Both the position numbers and the translations under genes were made by a program. A model generated the notes under the pieces. The model saw only the letters and a program-made list of their open reading frames with translations, made no database searches and was not told the origin of the DNA. From Cyclobacteriaceae bacterium (GTDB taxonomy: Bacteria; Bacteroidota; Bacteroidia; Cytophagales; Cyclobacteriaceae), in NCBI GenBank assembly GCA_025350305.1, contig JANXYC010000066.1, positions 1-48,393 on the forward strand: a DNA stretch of 48,393 nt, given 5' to 3'. Position 1 is the stretch's first letter; the number at the start of each line of letters is the position of its first letter. Below are positions 17,583 through 25,929 of this stretch, one piece after another.

Positions 17583-18803
17583 ATGAAACGCGTGATGAAG
17601 AGGATGATAGGTGTGGTAGCATTGTTGGGTAGCCTGATGGCCACCGGCCAAACTAAAATTAATGAGCAGCGTATGCAACAAGATATTGAAGTGGCCGAAA
17701 ATATATTGGGGACGCTGATGCGTCAGCAGTTAGGCAGGCGTAACTTCTTCCCCGTGGAAGTGAATGGAAACTACGTGGCTGGATATGGTGTAACCTTCCG
17801 ATTGCCCCAGGGTGGCCCTTTTAATATGATGATGCTGAAATCAATGGATGAACCAAACATTGTCAACATTTCGGGTTCTGACGGCTCATATTCGTACTCC
17901 TTCAGTAATAAGAGTAAAAGCGAAGAGAAAGTTGAATGTGTGGGTTGTGAAAGAGAGAAAGCTGAAATAGAAAAGGAGAGGACCCTGCAAAGAGTAAAAT
18001 CACCGAGGGCCATGAAAATAAGCGGGGATAGTGTGTCTGCTACGCTTGAGAAACGATTGATAGAAGTTGCTAAAAATTTTCTGACCGATTATGGAGATGT
18101 CATCAGCCAGCTCAAGCCGGATGAGAGAATTGTAATCACGAATCGCTCGGAGGAGTTTGGTGGAGATTTTAATTTCAGATGGCCGGGTTCCGGGGAATCG
18201 CGAAGAAGATTAATCTCTGCTGAGGCTAAGCGGGACGACATTGCACAACTGAAACAAGGTAAGATTACGCGCGATCAATTCATGAGTCGTTTGAAAATTG
18301 TCAACACGGAAGCATCGGAAAAACTGGATCCAGATCTGGAGGTATTGTCCAGCATGTTTAGCCGATTGTATCGTGAAGATCTTTCTAAAACTTACTACAG
18401 TCAGGGGGAGGTTACCTATGAACGATTGAAAGATTTCGGTGTGATCTATTACATGCGGGTGTACTCCGGCATCCAGGGGGATGACGAACGGTGGGCGATG
18501 CCTACGATCGCCATGTCTAATGTGTCCACGCCGGAGCGCGATAAGAAGGTGAAAGAATTGTATCCAAAATTTGAAAGCGAATTGAAAGAAAATCTGATCG
18601 AGTATGGTCGTACGCTGCGCAGTTTGAACGATAGTGAACAATTGGTATTCAACGTTAAACTCACCAAATGTACCGGTTGTGGAATACCCACCTCCATTGA
18701 GCTTTCGGTAAATAGTCTTGTCTTAAAAGATTATAGTTCCGGTAAGGCCACAAAGGAAGCCTCCATATCGAAAGTAAATGTAAAAAAGGTCGGGGATCAG
18801 TAA
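17583..18803 (+). CDS. secreted protein of unknown function linked to an ECF sigma unit
   Basis: A 406-residue protein. Residues 1-22 look like a signal peptide ending MATGQ. I do not recognise a known domain. It has two cysteine pairs, CVGC near residue 119 and CTGC near residue 360, a charged central region, and alternating strand-like and helical parts. It follows the anti-sigma gene by 12 bases, so the three genes form an operon, and this protein could sense or transmit an envelope signal. No enzyme motif or C-terminal sorting signal is visible. Confidence 0.6.
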   Translation: MKRVMKRMIGVVALLGSLMATGQTKINEQRMQQDIEVAENILGTLMRQQLGRRNFFPVEVNGNYVAGYGVTFRLPQGGPFNMMMLKSMDEPNIVNISGSDGSYSYSFSNKSKSEEKVECVGCEREKAEIEKERTLQRVKSPRAMKISGDSVSATLEKRLIEVAKNFLTDYGDVISQLKPDERIVITNRSEEFGGDFNFRWPGSGESRRRLISAEAKRDDIAQLKQGKITRDQFMSRLKIVNTEASEKLDPDLEVLSSMFSRLYREDLSKTYYSQGEVTYERLKDFGVIYYMRVYSGIQGDDERWAMPTIAMSNVSTPERDKKVKELYPKFESELKENLIEYGRTLRSLNDSEQLVFNVKLTKCTGCGIPTSIELSVNSLVLKDYSSGKATKEASISKVNVKKVGDQ

Positions 18804-18968
18804 ATGATGATCGTAGGAGTTTGAATTACCCCCATGTCTCTTATAATTTTTGTAACTTTTCTGCGGATTTTGAGTAATAATACTGTCAAGCGGCTGTTTT
18901 ATTGGTCAATACGTTGGACTTCTGGAGTTTAAGTTATTATCACTTATTTCAGAATTAAGCATAATCAC

Positions 18969-20297
18969 ATGAAAAGAAATCTCATCATTGGATCCGGTGT
19001 ATTGGTGGTTTTACTGATCGGATATTTTGTGGTGCGCGGAAACAAAAGCGGTGATGTTGCGGATATCATGAGTACCGTCAAGCGCGGTAAGTTCAAAGTA
19101 GAGATTGAGACGACCGGCGAATTGGAAGCCAAGAATTCCGTAAAGATTTTAGGACCCCAGTCCCTGCGAAATTTTCAAATCTGGAATGTTACGATACAAA
19201 GTATTGTCGACGAGGGAACGGTTGTTAAGAAAGGCGACTGGATCGCCACGCTGGACCGTTCTGAATTCCAAAACAAATTCACAGCGAAACAAATTGAGTT
19301 GGATAAAGCCAATTCAAAATTTAATCAGACGCAACTGGACACGACCCTCACCATGCGTCAATCCCGTGATGAGTTGATTAACCTGAAGTATGCCGTAGAG
19401 GAAACAGAAATTGTGCTGGAGCAATCCAAGTTTGAGCCGCCCGCCACCATCAAGCAGGCTGAAATCAATCTGGATAAGGCGAAGCGCGCGTACACACAGG
19501 CGGCAGAAAATAATAAAATCAAAAAGAAACAGAATATTGAAAAGATGCGTGAAGTGTCAGCCGAGTTACGCAAAGTGCAAGCGGAGTTTGACGGAATGAC
19601 GAAGGTGCTGCAATCATTCAATATAATGGCGCCCGAGGACGGTATGGTGATCTATACGAAAGGGTGGGATGGTAAAGCCATCAAAGCCGGTTCTCAAATT
19701 CAGATGTGGGAGCCGACTGTTGCCACGCTGCCGGACCTTACAAAAATGCAGTCGAAAACGTACGTGAATGAAGTGGATGTTCGAAAAGTAAAAGTGGGTC
19801 AGTCGGTGAACCTGGGGTTAGATGCATATCCAGATAAGAAACTTACAGGATTGGTAACACGAGTGGCGAACGTTGGTGAACAACGCCCCAATTCTGACGC
19901 AAAAGTATTTGAGGTCTCTGTAGAAATAAATGGAACGGACCCAACACTTCGGCCATCCATGACCACCAGCAACAAGATAATTGCGAGTGTGGTGGACAAT
20001 GTCCTGTACATTCCCCTGGAGTGCCTTCACAGCCAATTTGATTCCATTACCTACGTCTTTAAAAAGAGCGGGCTCAAGACAATCAAACAGGAAGTAACAG
20101 TAGGAGAAACCAATTCGAACGATGCGGTGGTGGTGGATGGTCTTGCCAATGATGATCGGATTTTTCTTTCCATACCCTCCGGCCTGGAAGACCAGAAGAT
20201 AGAATTGCTACCGCAGATGAATGGCAAGAGAAGGAAGAAGGAAGAAGAGATTACGAAGCCGGATTTGAAAATTGTAGCCAAACCTGTAAGCAAATAA
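18969..20297 (+). CDS. HlyD/MacA-type periplasmic adaptor (membrane fusion protein)
   Basis: A 442-residue protein with one N-terminal membrane helix (about 5-23). It has a first beta-barrel/lipoyl half (VEIETTGELEAKNSVKI, GTVVKKGDWIATLD), a long coiled-coil hairpin (about 95-210) and a second lipoyl half (NIMAPEDGMVIY). Beta-barrel and membrane-proximal segments follow (KTYVNEVDVRKVKVGQSV). Such adaptors bridge an inner-membrane exporter to TolC. It starts the operon with the permease 4 bases downstream and a TolC homologue after that. The basic tail is unusual but common in this group. Confidence 0.9.
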   Translation: MKRNLIIGSGVLVVLLIGYFVVRGNKSGDVADIMSTVKRGKFKVEIETTGELEAKNSVKILGPQSLRNFQIWNVTIQSIVDEGTVVKKGDWIATLDRSEFQNKFTAKQIELDKANSKFNQTQLDTTLTMRQSRDELINLKYAVEETEIVLEQSKFEPPATIKQAEINLDKAKRAYTQAAENNKIKKKQNIEKMREVSAELRKVQAEFDGMTKVLQSFNIMAPEDGMVIYTKGWDGKAIKAGSQIQMWEPTVATLPDLTKMQSKTYVNEVDVRKVKVGQSVNLGLDAYPDKKLTGLVTRVANVGEQRPNSDAKVFEVSVEINGTDPTLRPSMTTSNKIIASVVDNVLYIPLECLHSQFDSITYVFKKSGLKTIKQEVTVGETNSNDAVVVDGLANDDRIFLSIPSGLEDQKIELLPQMNGKRRKKEEEITKPDLKIVAKPVSK

Positions 20298-20301
20298 TAC
20301 G

Positions 20302-21687
20302 GTGGCTTTCCGACTCAGGATTTTCACACCTCGGCTGCTAGCCAATTTATACATCGCCATCGATGCGGTGATTGCCAACAAAGTACGTTCGTTACTGACT
20401 GCCCTTGGTATCATTTTCGGAGTGGCAGCCGTCATCGCCATGCTCGCGATCGGCAACGGGGCTCAACAAGAAATTCTCAACCAGATAAAACTCGTTGGTG
20501 TTAACAATATTGTGATAAAACCCATCATTGAGCAGAAGGAAGAAAAACTAAATGAGAATACAACGGGGAAAAAGGACAAGAAAAAATTTTCGCCAGGACT
20601 CACCATACGTGATGTCAACAATATCAAAGCTACGATTCCCGGGTTGACCCGGTGTAGCCCGGAGATCATTCTCAATACCAATGTGATTCGCAATGGCATC
20701 CGGCGGTCGGCTAAACTGGTGGGAGTAGAGCCATCGTATTTTCAAATTTATGATTTTCAACTTGCCGAAGGGCAAATGTTTAGCGAAGAGCAAAGTAAAC
20801 TCGGCGCGCCAGTCTGCATCATCGGCTCCGCGGTAAAGAGCCGGTTCTTCCCTACTGAAAACCCAGTTGGAAAAGGAATAAAAGTTGGACCACACTGGCT
20901 CACCATTGTCGGTGTGATGCGCGAGCGGCTGGTATCCCAGGCCAGCATCAGCAAACTGGGTATCCGGGATTTTAATATGGATGTCTATGCTCCCTTGCAA
21001 AGTGTTTTGATCCGATACGAAAACCGCGACATGATTACCGGTGAGGCGCTCCGGTTGGCGGCGATGAGAAGCCGCGGAAATATTTTCATGAGTGGAAACA
21101 GCAACAGCGATGAGAATGAACTGGATAAAAAAAACTATCACCAGCTTGACCGGCTGGTCATTCAGGTGGAAGAAACCTCCAAGATGCAATCCACTGCAGA
21201 AATTCTTGCACGCCTGCTATCAAGAAAGCACTATGAGGTTGTTGATTTTGAGATTGAGATTCCGGAGTTGCTCCTGAAGCAACAGCAGCGCACCAATGAC
21301 ATCTTTAATTATGTCCTGGGCGCGATAGCGGGAATTTCCCTCCTCGTAGGAGGCATCGGTATCATGAATATTATGCTGGCTTCTGTGTTGGAGCGGATCA
21401 AAGAAATTGGGCTCCGACTTTCGATCGGCGCCCAGAAAAGTGATGTGATCCAGCAGTTTCTTTTTGAGGCCGTGATGATCAGTGTGACCGGTGGTGTTAT
21501 CGGAGTAATCCTGGGTATATCCATGGCCTATATCGTTTCGGTGGTCGCTGATATTCCAACCATTATCAGTTTCGCTTCCATCGTGCTGTCATTTGGCGTA
21601 GCGGCCACGGTAGGATTGATTTTCGGTATCGCGCCCGCCCGCCGGGCTGCCAATCAGGACCCCATTGCATCCCTTCGTTATGAATAA
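20302..21687 (+). CDS. MacB/FtsX-type ABC transporter permease (no fused ATPase)
   Basis: A 461-residue protein starting at a GTG 4 bases after the adaptor stop; no ATG in frame is better placed. One membrane helix at about 30-52 (VRSLLTALGIIFGVAAVIAML) leads into a large periplasmic domain (about 60-330). Three C-terminal helices follow, in the FtsX layout, with GIGIMNIMLASVLERIKEIGLRLSIGA at the cytoplasmic coupling loop. MacB normally carries its ATPase at the N-terminus; here none is fused, nor is one nearby. It may pair with an ATPase encoded elsewhere to export a drug, peptide or lipid. The stop overlaps the next gene by 8 bases. Confidence 0.9.
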   Translation: MAFRLRIFTPRLLANLYIAIDAVIANKVRSLLTALGIIFGVAAVIAMLAIGNGAQQEILNQIKLVGVNNIVIKPIIEQKEEKLNENTTGKKDKKKFSPGLTIRDVNNIKATIPGLTRCSPEIILNTNVIRNGIRRSAKLVGVEPSYFQIYDFQLAEGQMFSEEQSKLGAPVCIIGSAVKSRFFPTENPVGKGIKVGPHWLTIVGVMRERLVSQASISKLGIRDFNMDVYAPLQSVLIRYENRDMITGEALRLAAMRSRGNIFMSGNSNSDENELDKKNYHQLDRLVIQVEETSKMQSTAEILARLLSRKHYEVVDFEIEIPELLLKQQQRTNDIFNYVLGAIAGISLLVGGIGIMNIMLASVLERIKEIGLRLSIGAQKSDVIQQFLFEAVMISVTGGVIGVILGISMAYIVSVVADIPTIISFASIVLSFGVAATVGLIFGIAPARRAANQDPIASLRYE

Positions 21688-23140
21688 AAGAAATGTGCTC
21701 ATGTTTATCCTGTGTGGTTGTGTATTCACCACACAGGCGCAAAATGTTTTTTCCATTGAAGAGGTCATACACCGCGCTCAGTCACAGTCGCCGGCCTTTA
21801 AGCAAACGGAGACGCGGCGCGAGAATAGCTACTGGAGGTATCGTTTTTACCGGACTAATTACAATCCACAGATCCGGATGAATAGCGGAGGTGGTCAACT
21901 CTACTCCAACAGTATTACACCGATACGACAACCGGACGGATCGATCATTTATTTGCCTGTCAACCAGATCAACCCTGGTGTGAATTTCTCCCTTCAACAA
22001 CCCATCCAGTGGACCAATGGAACGATCTCCGTAAACTCAAGTTATAATTACTTTAAGGATTTAATTTCCCAAACCAAACAATGGAATGGCGCCCCCATGT
22101 ACGTTCGGTTGGACCAGCCATTGTTGGCGTACAATCCATACAAATGGGACAAACTTATTCAACCGATCCGCTACGAAGAATCCAAGCGCGATTATGCGGA
22201 GGGTATGGAGCAGATCAGCCGCGATGCCGTCAATTATTTTTTCAGCGTGATGGATGCGCAGGTGAATCTGCAGATTGCGAAATTCAACCTGGCCAATAAC
22301 GATACGATTTATAAGATTGAACAAGGACGTTACAATATCGGTACAACTTCTGAAGACAAACTATTGCAGGTGGAATTGCAGTTGTTGCGCTCCCGGCAGG
22401 ATGTAGGTCAGGCAAATCTCGCGTTGCAAACAGCCAGCCTTGATTTACGAAAGAATATTGGCTTGCGCAACGGAGAGAGCTTTGACCTCGTATTACCGGA
22501 ACAAATTCCTGTATTCAAAGTAGCGGAAGATGAGGCATTGCAATACGCCAAGGAAACCCGGTCGGCCTACGTTGCTTTTGAACGAAGGCGAATGGAAGCA
22601 GAGTCGGCGGTCGCCCAGGTCAGAGGATCGTTATACCAAGTGGGTGTCACAGCGGCCTTTGGGTTAAACAGTGTTGGCGGCACGCTGAATGATTTGTATC
22701 AGAACACATCCAAACAACAGGTGGCGAACGTAGTCTTTAGTGTGCCCGTTGTGGATTGGGGGCGGCGGCGTGCGCAAATGCAAACTGCCTATGCTACCAA
22801 GAGACTGAATGACTACGTTATTGCACAGGATGAAGTAAACTTTGAGCAGGAAATAATAACCCAGGTGCGCCAGTTTGAAATGCTCTACGGCCAGCTTGAG
22901 ATCACAAAAAAATCAGATGAGGTAGCCCTGAAACGTTATAATGTGGCACAAAACAGGTATTTGATTGGTAAGATCGACATCACCAATCTGAATATCGCCC
23001 TCACGGAAAAAGACAACGCCAAGCGTGGGTATATCACGGCCCTCCGATTATTCTGGACAGCGTACTATGATCTGAGACGATTGACTTTGTATGATTTTGC
23101 GGAGAGGAAGTATTTGTACAATCCGAATGTTCCTGACTGA
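21680..23140 (+). CDS. TolC-family outer membrane efflux protein
   Basis: The frame opens at a TTG at 21665, but the ATG at 21680 starts a signal peptide ending TTQAQ and overlaps the permease stop by 8 bases. The 486-residue protein has the TolC duplicated helical layout: N-terminal half EEVIHRAQSQSPAFKQTE and a long helical region with IAKFNLANNDTIYKIEQGRYNIGTTSEDKLL. The second half repeats RYNVAQNRYLIGKIDITNLNIAL. It would form the outer-membrane channel for the upstream adaptor and permease. A dispersed repeat begins right after the stop. Confidence 0.93.
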   Translation: MNKRNVLMFILCGCVFTTQAQNVFSIEEVIHRAQSQSPAFKQTETRRENSYWRYRFYRTNYNPQIRMNSGGGQLYSNSITPIRQPDGSIIYLPVNQINPGVNFSLQQPIQWTNGTISVNSSYNYFKDLISQTKQWNGAPMYVRLDQPLLAYNPYKWDKLIQPIRYEESKRDYAEGMEQISRDAVNYFFSVMDAQVNLQIAKFNLANNDTIYKIEQGRYNIGTTSEDKLLQVELQLLRSRQDVGQANLALQTASLDLRKNIGLRNGESFDLVLPEQIPVFKVAEDEALQYAKETRSAYVAFERRRMEAESAVAQVRGSLYQVGVTAAFGLNSVGGTLNDLYQNTSKQQVANVVFSVPVVDWGRRRAQMQTAYATKRLNDYVIAQDEVNFEQEIITQVRQFEMLYGQLEITKKSDEVALKRYNVAQNRYLIGKIDITNLNIALTEKDNAKRGYITALRLFWTAYYDLRRLTLYDFAERKYLYNPNVPD

Positions 23141-23143
23141 GTA

Positions 23144-23358
23144 GGCCTCAACCCGTCACTTTTCTTTGAAAGAAAATGGTACAAGGAGTTTGAGACCTAA
23201 CCATCGCGGAGAAGGCTTTAATAAAAGAATAACAGGAGATGTGTCGAAGGAAAGCTTCAAAAACTCCTTAGTTCTTCTCCTTCGGAGAAGGTGGGATGAG
23301 GCCAATGAAAAGGTGTTTTTGAAGCTTTCCGAAACCGTGTTATATGGAAGAGACGCCC
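23144..23358 (+). repeat. dispersed intergenic element, copy 2 (~215 bp)
   Basis: It is collinear with 13031-13246, with the same ends (GGCCTCAACCCGTCA at left, GGAAGAGACGCCC at right) and roughly 90 percent identity by eye, in the same orientation. Its right end abuts the debris of an antitoxin gene, as if the element sat where the toxin gene used to be. Together they fill the 338 bases between the TolC gene and the XRE regulator; the remaining ~50 bases show nothing recognisable. Confidence 0.82.
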
Positions 23359-23430
23359 ATACTCCATAGTGATCGTAAACAGAATCCGTTTTTGTGTAGC
23401 CTTTTAAGAACAAATTCTACTGCTTTCATT
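23358..23430 (-). pseudogene. remnant of an antitoxin gene with an internal deletion
   Basis: Read on the minus strand, this starts with the first codons of the antitoxin at 34995-35213 (MKAVEF) and ends with that gene's last ~15 codons and the toxin start codon. The roughly 152 bases between, corresponding to 35044-35195, are missing. The 5' block of 19 bases matches exactly and the 3' block of about 45 differs at about five. The deletion is not a multiple of three, so the frame is broken. It is a relic of a second copy of that toxin-antitoxin operon. Confidence 0.7.
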
Positions 23431-23478
23431 CATTTTTTATCGGTCTTGTTTCTTGCAAACGATACGTAGTGACCTGAA

Positions 23479-23862
23479 TTATCCTTTTTTCAATTCCTGG
23501 AGCTGGCTCTCTAATATCTCTATCTGTTTTGCCTGAAGAGCAATAATTTTATCTTTGGAAGATAAGAATTCATCCATCAGTTTTTGAGGGTCTTGCCAAA
23601 CCATGAAAGCGTTCACTGAGTGAGAGCTGTCGTGGTTTTGGTTGTACTGGATTTGAGTTTGCCCATCACCGGCTACCAACTCTTGTGGTGTTATATCGTA
23701 GAGTGTTGCTAACTTTTCAATTGTTTCTGCTGAAGGAAAATGATTGTCGCTTTCCAGTTTACAATAATTGCCTTGGCTCATATTAAGCTCGTGAGCGATA
23801 TACTCTTGAGAGTAGCCCTTTTCCTGGCGCAGGTCGCAGATTTTTTTGCCAATTTTTAGCAT
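23479..23862 (-). CDS. XRE-family transcriptional regulator
   Basis: A 127-residue protein with an N-terminal helix-turn-helix of the Cro/CI type (about residues 4-62: ICDLRQEKGYSQEYIAHELN, then NYCKLESDNHFPSAETIEKL). A linker and a C-terminal leucine/glutamine-rich helix (about 100-125) probably serve dimerisation. It is divergent from the VKOR-fusion gene, with 111 bases between starts that contain three octamer repeats at a 20-bp period. It most likely controls itself and the peptide operon. Whether it represses or activates, and what signal it reads, cannot be told from sequence. Confidence 0.9.
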   Translation of the reverse strand: MLKIGKKICDLRQEKGYSQEYIAHELNMSQGNYCKLESDNHFPSAETIEKLATLYDITPQELVAGDGQTQIQYNQNHDSSHSVNAFMVWQDPQKLMDEFLSSKDKIIALQAKQIEILESQLQELKKG

Positions 23863-23875
23863 AGATGGAGTGCGT

Positions 23876-23923
23876 TACGAATATTTAATGCAAAATATGA
23901 ATACTATTCATTTAATACGAATA
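23876..23923. promoter_or_regulatory. three direct octamer repeats at 20-bp period, putative regulator operators
   Basis: TA[C/T]GAATA occurs at 23876-23883, 23896-23903 and 23916-23923. The spacing is exactly 20 bases, close to two DNA turns, placing the sites on one face. The middle site is part of the palindrome ATGAATACTATTCAT (23897-23911). The array lies between the XRE regulator and the first gene of the peptide operon, so it is the obvious operator candidate. Confidence 0.6.
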
Positions 23924-23973
23924 GTGAGGTGTGAATCTGATGCCCACATTTACATGAATAAGCCGCCAGACCC

Positions 23974-25581
23974 ATGGAACAAACCGTTTCTGATTTTTTA
24001 GCGCTTCTTAAAATACCGATATCTCCAAAATATATTGAAAAGCTTATTCAGGCTCACCCCGATTTTCCATCGCTCCTAAGTATCTCAGACATCTTTCTGC
24101 GGCTCGGGATAAACCACCAGGTGACACGGATAGAAAAGGAACGGCTGCCCGAACTGCCATTCCCATATCTTATTCCCCTTGACAAAGGCAGGGGGGACAT
24201 TATTGTTATTAAAAATGGAGATAGCCTAAAAAAATATGAAAATCAATTGGGAGAATGGAGCGGTGTGGTAGTACTGGCTGAAACCACAAAGACTACCACC
24301 GATAAGGAAAACAATGATCTATATTACCAAGAAAGTAAGATAAGGAAATACGCTATTAGTATCATCCTGGCACTCGCTGCCCTTTTACTGCTCTCATTTA
24401 TCAACTCGTTTTCATGGGTCAACGCTTTTTTGCTGGTCATGTCCATTGCCGGATTGGCTGTAGGATATTTGCTTTTCGCCAAAGAGTTAGGGATAAGTTA
24501 TGCGGCTGTGGATGCATTCTGTAATGCCGGAAAAAATACCAACTGCGATAAAGTACTAACCTCCGAGGTCACCTTGTTGGGGGTAAGCTTTTCCGATGCA
24601 GTACTCACCTATTTTCTTTTTCAAACCATTACACTTGGCTTTTCCTCATTTCTTCCAGGCCAGGCGCAACCCATTTTATTCCCACTGGCTACCCTGAGTC
24701 TGCTCACCCTGCCTGTTGTTATATTTTCTTTTTATTACCAGTATGTTAAGGCAAAGACCTGGTGTCGGTTGTGCCTCATTGTAGATGCGATACTTATACT
24801 TCAGACATATCTGTTTGGCTACTCTATTTATAATGATGCATTTATGTGGCACGGTATAAGCGGCGTTTTGTTGATTGTGTTGGCATTGGTTGTGCTTGCT
24901 ATTTACTCCAGCGTTTTGGCAATAAAGGCCAGTATAGAGCGTTATGAAAAACTAAACCAGCAAGGCGGGGTGGGCAACGGTGTAAAGCATACCGCCTCGG
25001 TGTTCGCTTCTTTTTTGACCAGGCAAAAGAAAATAGACACGCAGCCGTTTGAAACGGAAATGCTGTTGGGCAACTCCGATGTACCTATAAAAATAATTAT
25101 GGCCAGCAACCTGTATTGCAACCCCTGCAAGAAAAAACATGAGGTGGCAGATCAACTGGTGGCAATGTACCCTGATAAAGTGAATATAACCTTGCGCTTT
25201 ATACGAAGCGGGAATGATGTAGTATATAAAACAGAATCCTTGCGACACCTATTAGGCTATTGGCATCAATTCATTCATGGAAAGGATGATGAATCCCAAA
25301 ATACGTTGAAACTTATGAACAATTGGTTTACCCTGTGGGATTTGCAAAAATTTATGAAGATATACCCAACAAAGCCTGATGATGCCGAAGTAGAGAAATT
25401 GGAAGCACAGCATTATACATGGATAGATGAAGTAGGTATAACACATACACCCACGTTTTTTATCAACGGTTATGAGCTTCCTAAAGAATATATCATAGAA
25501 GACTTGCTGGCAATGACACCTGCGCTTGCCGACAGCATTAACAAAACAGCGGAGAGCGAAATGACATTACAACATGTATAA
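23974..25581 (+). CDS. C39-like / vitamin K epoxide reductase / DsbA-like thioredoxin fusion
   Basis: A 535-residue three-part membrane protein. Residues 1-105 resemble a C39 peptidase domain but lack the catalytic Cys and His, so it may only bind leaders. Residues 125-320 form a VKOR domain with several helices, a loop pair Cys183/Cys191, and the quinone-side CxxC at Cys264/Cys267 (WCRLC). Residues 355-530 are a periplasmic thioredoxin-fold domain with CNPC (Cys382/Cys385) and a cis-Pro loop HTPTFFING. Such fusions move electrons from substrate thiols to quinones and so create disulfides. The two cysteine-rich peptides encoded next are the likely substrates. The ATG at 23974 follows the operator-like repeats. 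Confidence 0.88.
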   Translation: MEQTVSDFLALLKIPISPKYIEKLIQAHPDFPSLLSISDIFLRLGINHQVTRIEKERLPELPFPYLIPLDKGRGDIIVIKNGDSLKKYENQLGEWSGVVVLAETTKTTTDKENNDLYYQESKIRKYAISIILALAALLLLSFINSFSWVNAFLLVMSIAGLAVGYLLFAKELGISYAAVDAFCNAGKNTNCDKVLTSEVTLLGVSFSDAVLTYFLFQTITLGFSSFLPGQAQPILFPLATLSLLTLPVVIFSFYYQYVKAKTWCRLCLIVDAILILQTYLFGYSIYNDAFMWHGISGVLLIVLALVVLAIYSSVLAIKASIERYEKLNQQGGVGNGVKHTASVFASFLTRQKKIDTQPFETEMLLGNSDVPIKIIMASNLYCNPCKKKHEVADQLVAMYPDKVNITLRFIRSGNDVVYKTESLRHLLGYWHQFIHGKDDESQNTLKLMNNWFTLWDLQKFMKIYPTKPDDAEVEKLEAQHYTWIDEVGITHTPTFFINGYELPKEYIIEDLLAMTPALADSINKTAESEMTLQHV

Positions 25582-25583
25582 GA

Positions 25584-25681
25584 TATTGTTTGGCCAAAAC
25601 AAGGGGTTTTAACAGAACTTGTACCCTGCCGGAAGGTGAAACAGGTTGATTGTTTTAATCAAAATCAATTAAATTTAAAAA
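25584..25681 (+). promoter_or_regulatory. duplicated leader region of precursor A, with conserved hairpin
   Basis: This 98-base leader is repeated before precursor B at 25921-26018 with few changes. Both contain TATTGTTTGG at the left end. A small stem follows (CCTG 25625-25628 with CAGG 25642-25645, inner GCC with GGT), and an AAATCAATTAAATTTAAA stretch comes just before the start codon. The stem is kept in copy B, where the inner pair is GCC with GGC. It may control translation of the peptides. Confidence 0.45.
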
Positions 25682-25840
25682 ATGAAAACTGAAAAAATGA
25701 GTTTTAAGAACATCAAGGATGTTCTTAGTCGTGATGAGATGAAAAAAATTCTCGCTGGTTCTGCAGGAGACGCTTGTGGTATCTGCTTTGGTCCACAGGG
25801 CCTAGGAACTTGCGCAAACAATTGGAATAACATTTGCTAA
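25682..25840 (+). CDS. cysteine-rich precursor peptide A (double-glycine-type leader)
   Basis: A 52-residue peptide. Residues 1-26 are a C39-type leader: Leu15, Ser16, Glu19, Met20, Ile23, Ala25 and Gly26 sit in the canonical -12, -11, -8, -7, -4, -2 and -1 places, so cutting after Ala-Gly is predicted. The 26-residue core has Cys at core positions 6, 9, 18 and 26 and many Gly and Asn. The leader is almost identical to that of precursor B, while the core is unrelated apart from cysteine spacing. The neighbouring C39 exporter would trim and export it, and the VKOR fusion could form two disulfides. Product activity is unknown; a bacteriocin or signal is plausible. Confidence 0.85.
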   Translation: MKTEKMSFKNIKDVLSRDEMKKILAGSAGDACGICFGPQGLGTCANNWNNIC

Positions 25841-25896
25841 TGTTTGCTTTATCCTGGACAAACTTGCTCTAGTTAAAATAATTTATTCCGTTTTTT

Positions 25897-25929
25897 TTGT
25901 CGGACAACAATGATAAAAAATATTGTTTG
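25897..25929 (+). promoter_or_regulatory. possible Bacteroidota-type promoter before precursor B
   Basis: TTTTTTTTG ending at 25899 and TATTGTTTG at 25921-25929 are about 21 bases apart, close to the -33 TTG / -7 TAnnTTTG spacing of this phylum, though the -7 box has one extra base. Copy A has the same right box without a TTG at the matching distance, so this is tentative. Confidence 0.3.

Noticed and set aside
23156-23413. Minus-strand frame through the dispersed repeat ending in the antitoxin relic
   Set aside because: It starts at a TTG inside the relic and continues into repeat DNA; the resemblance to an antitoxin tail comes from the relic, not from a working gene.
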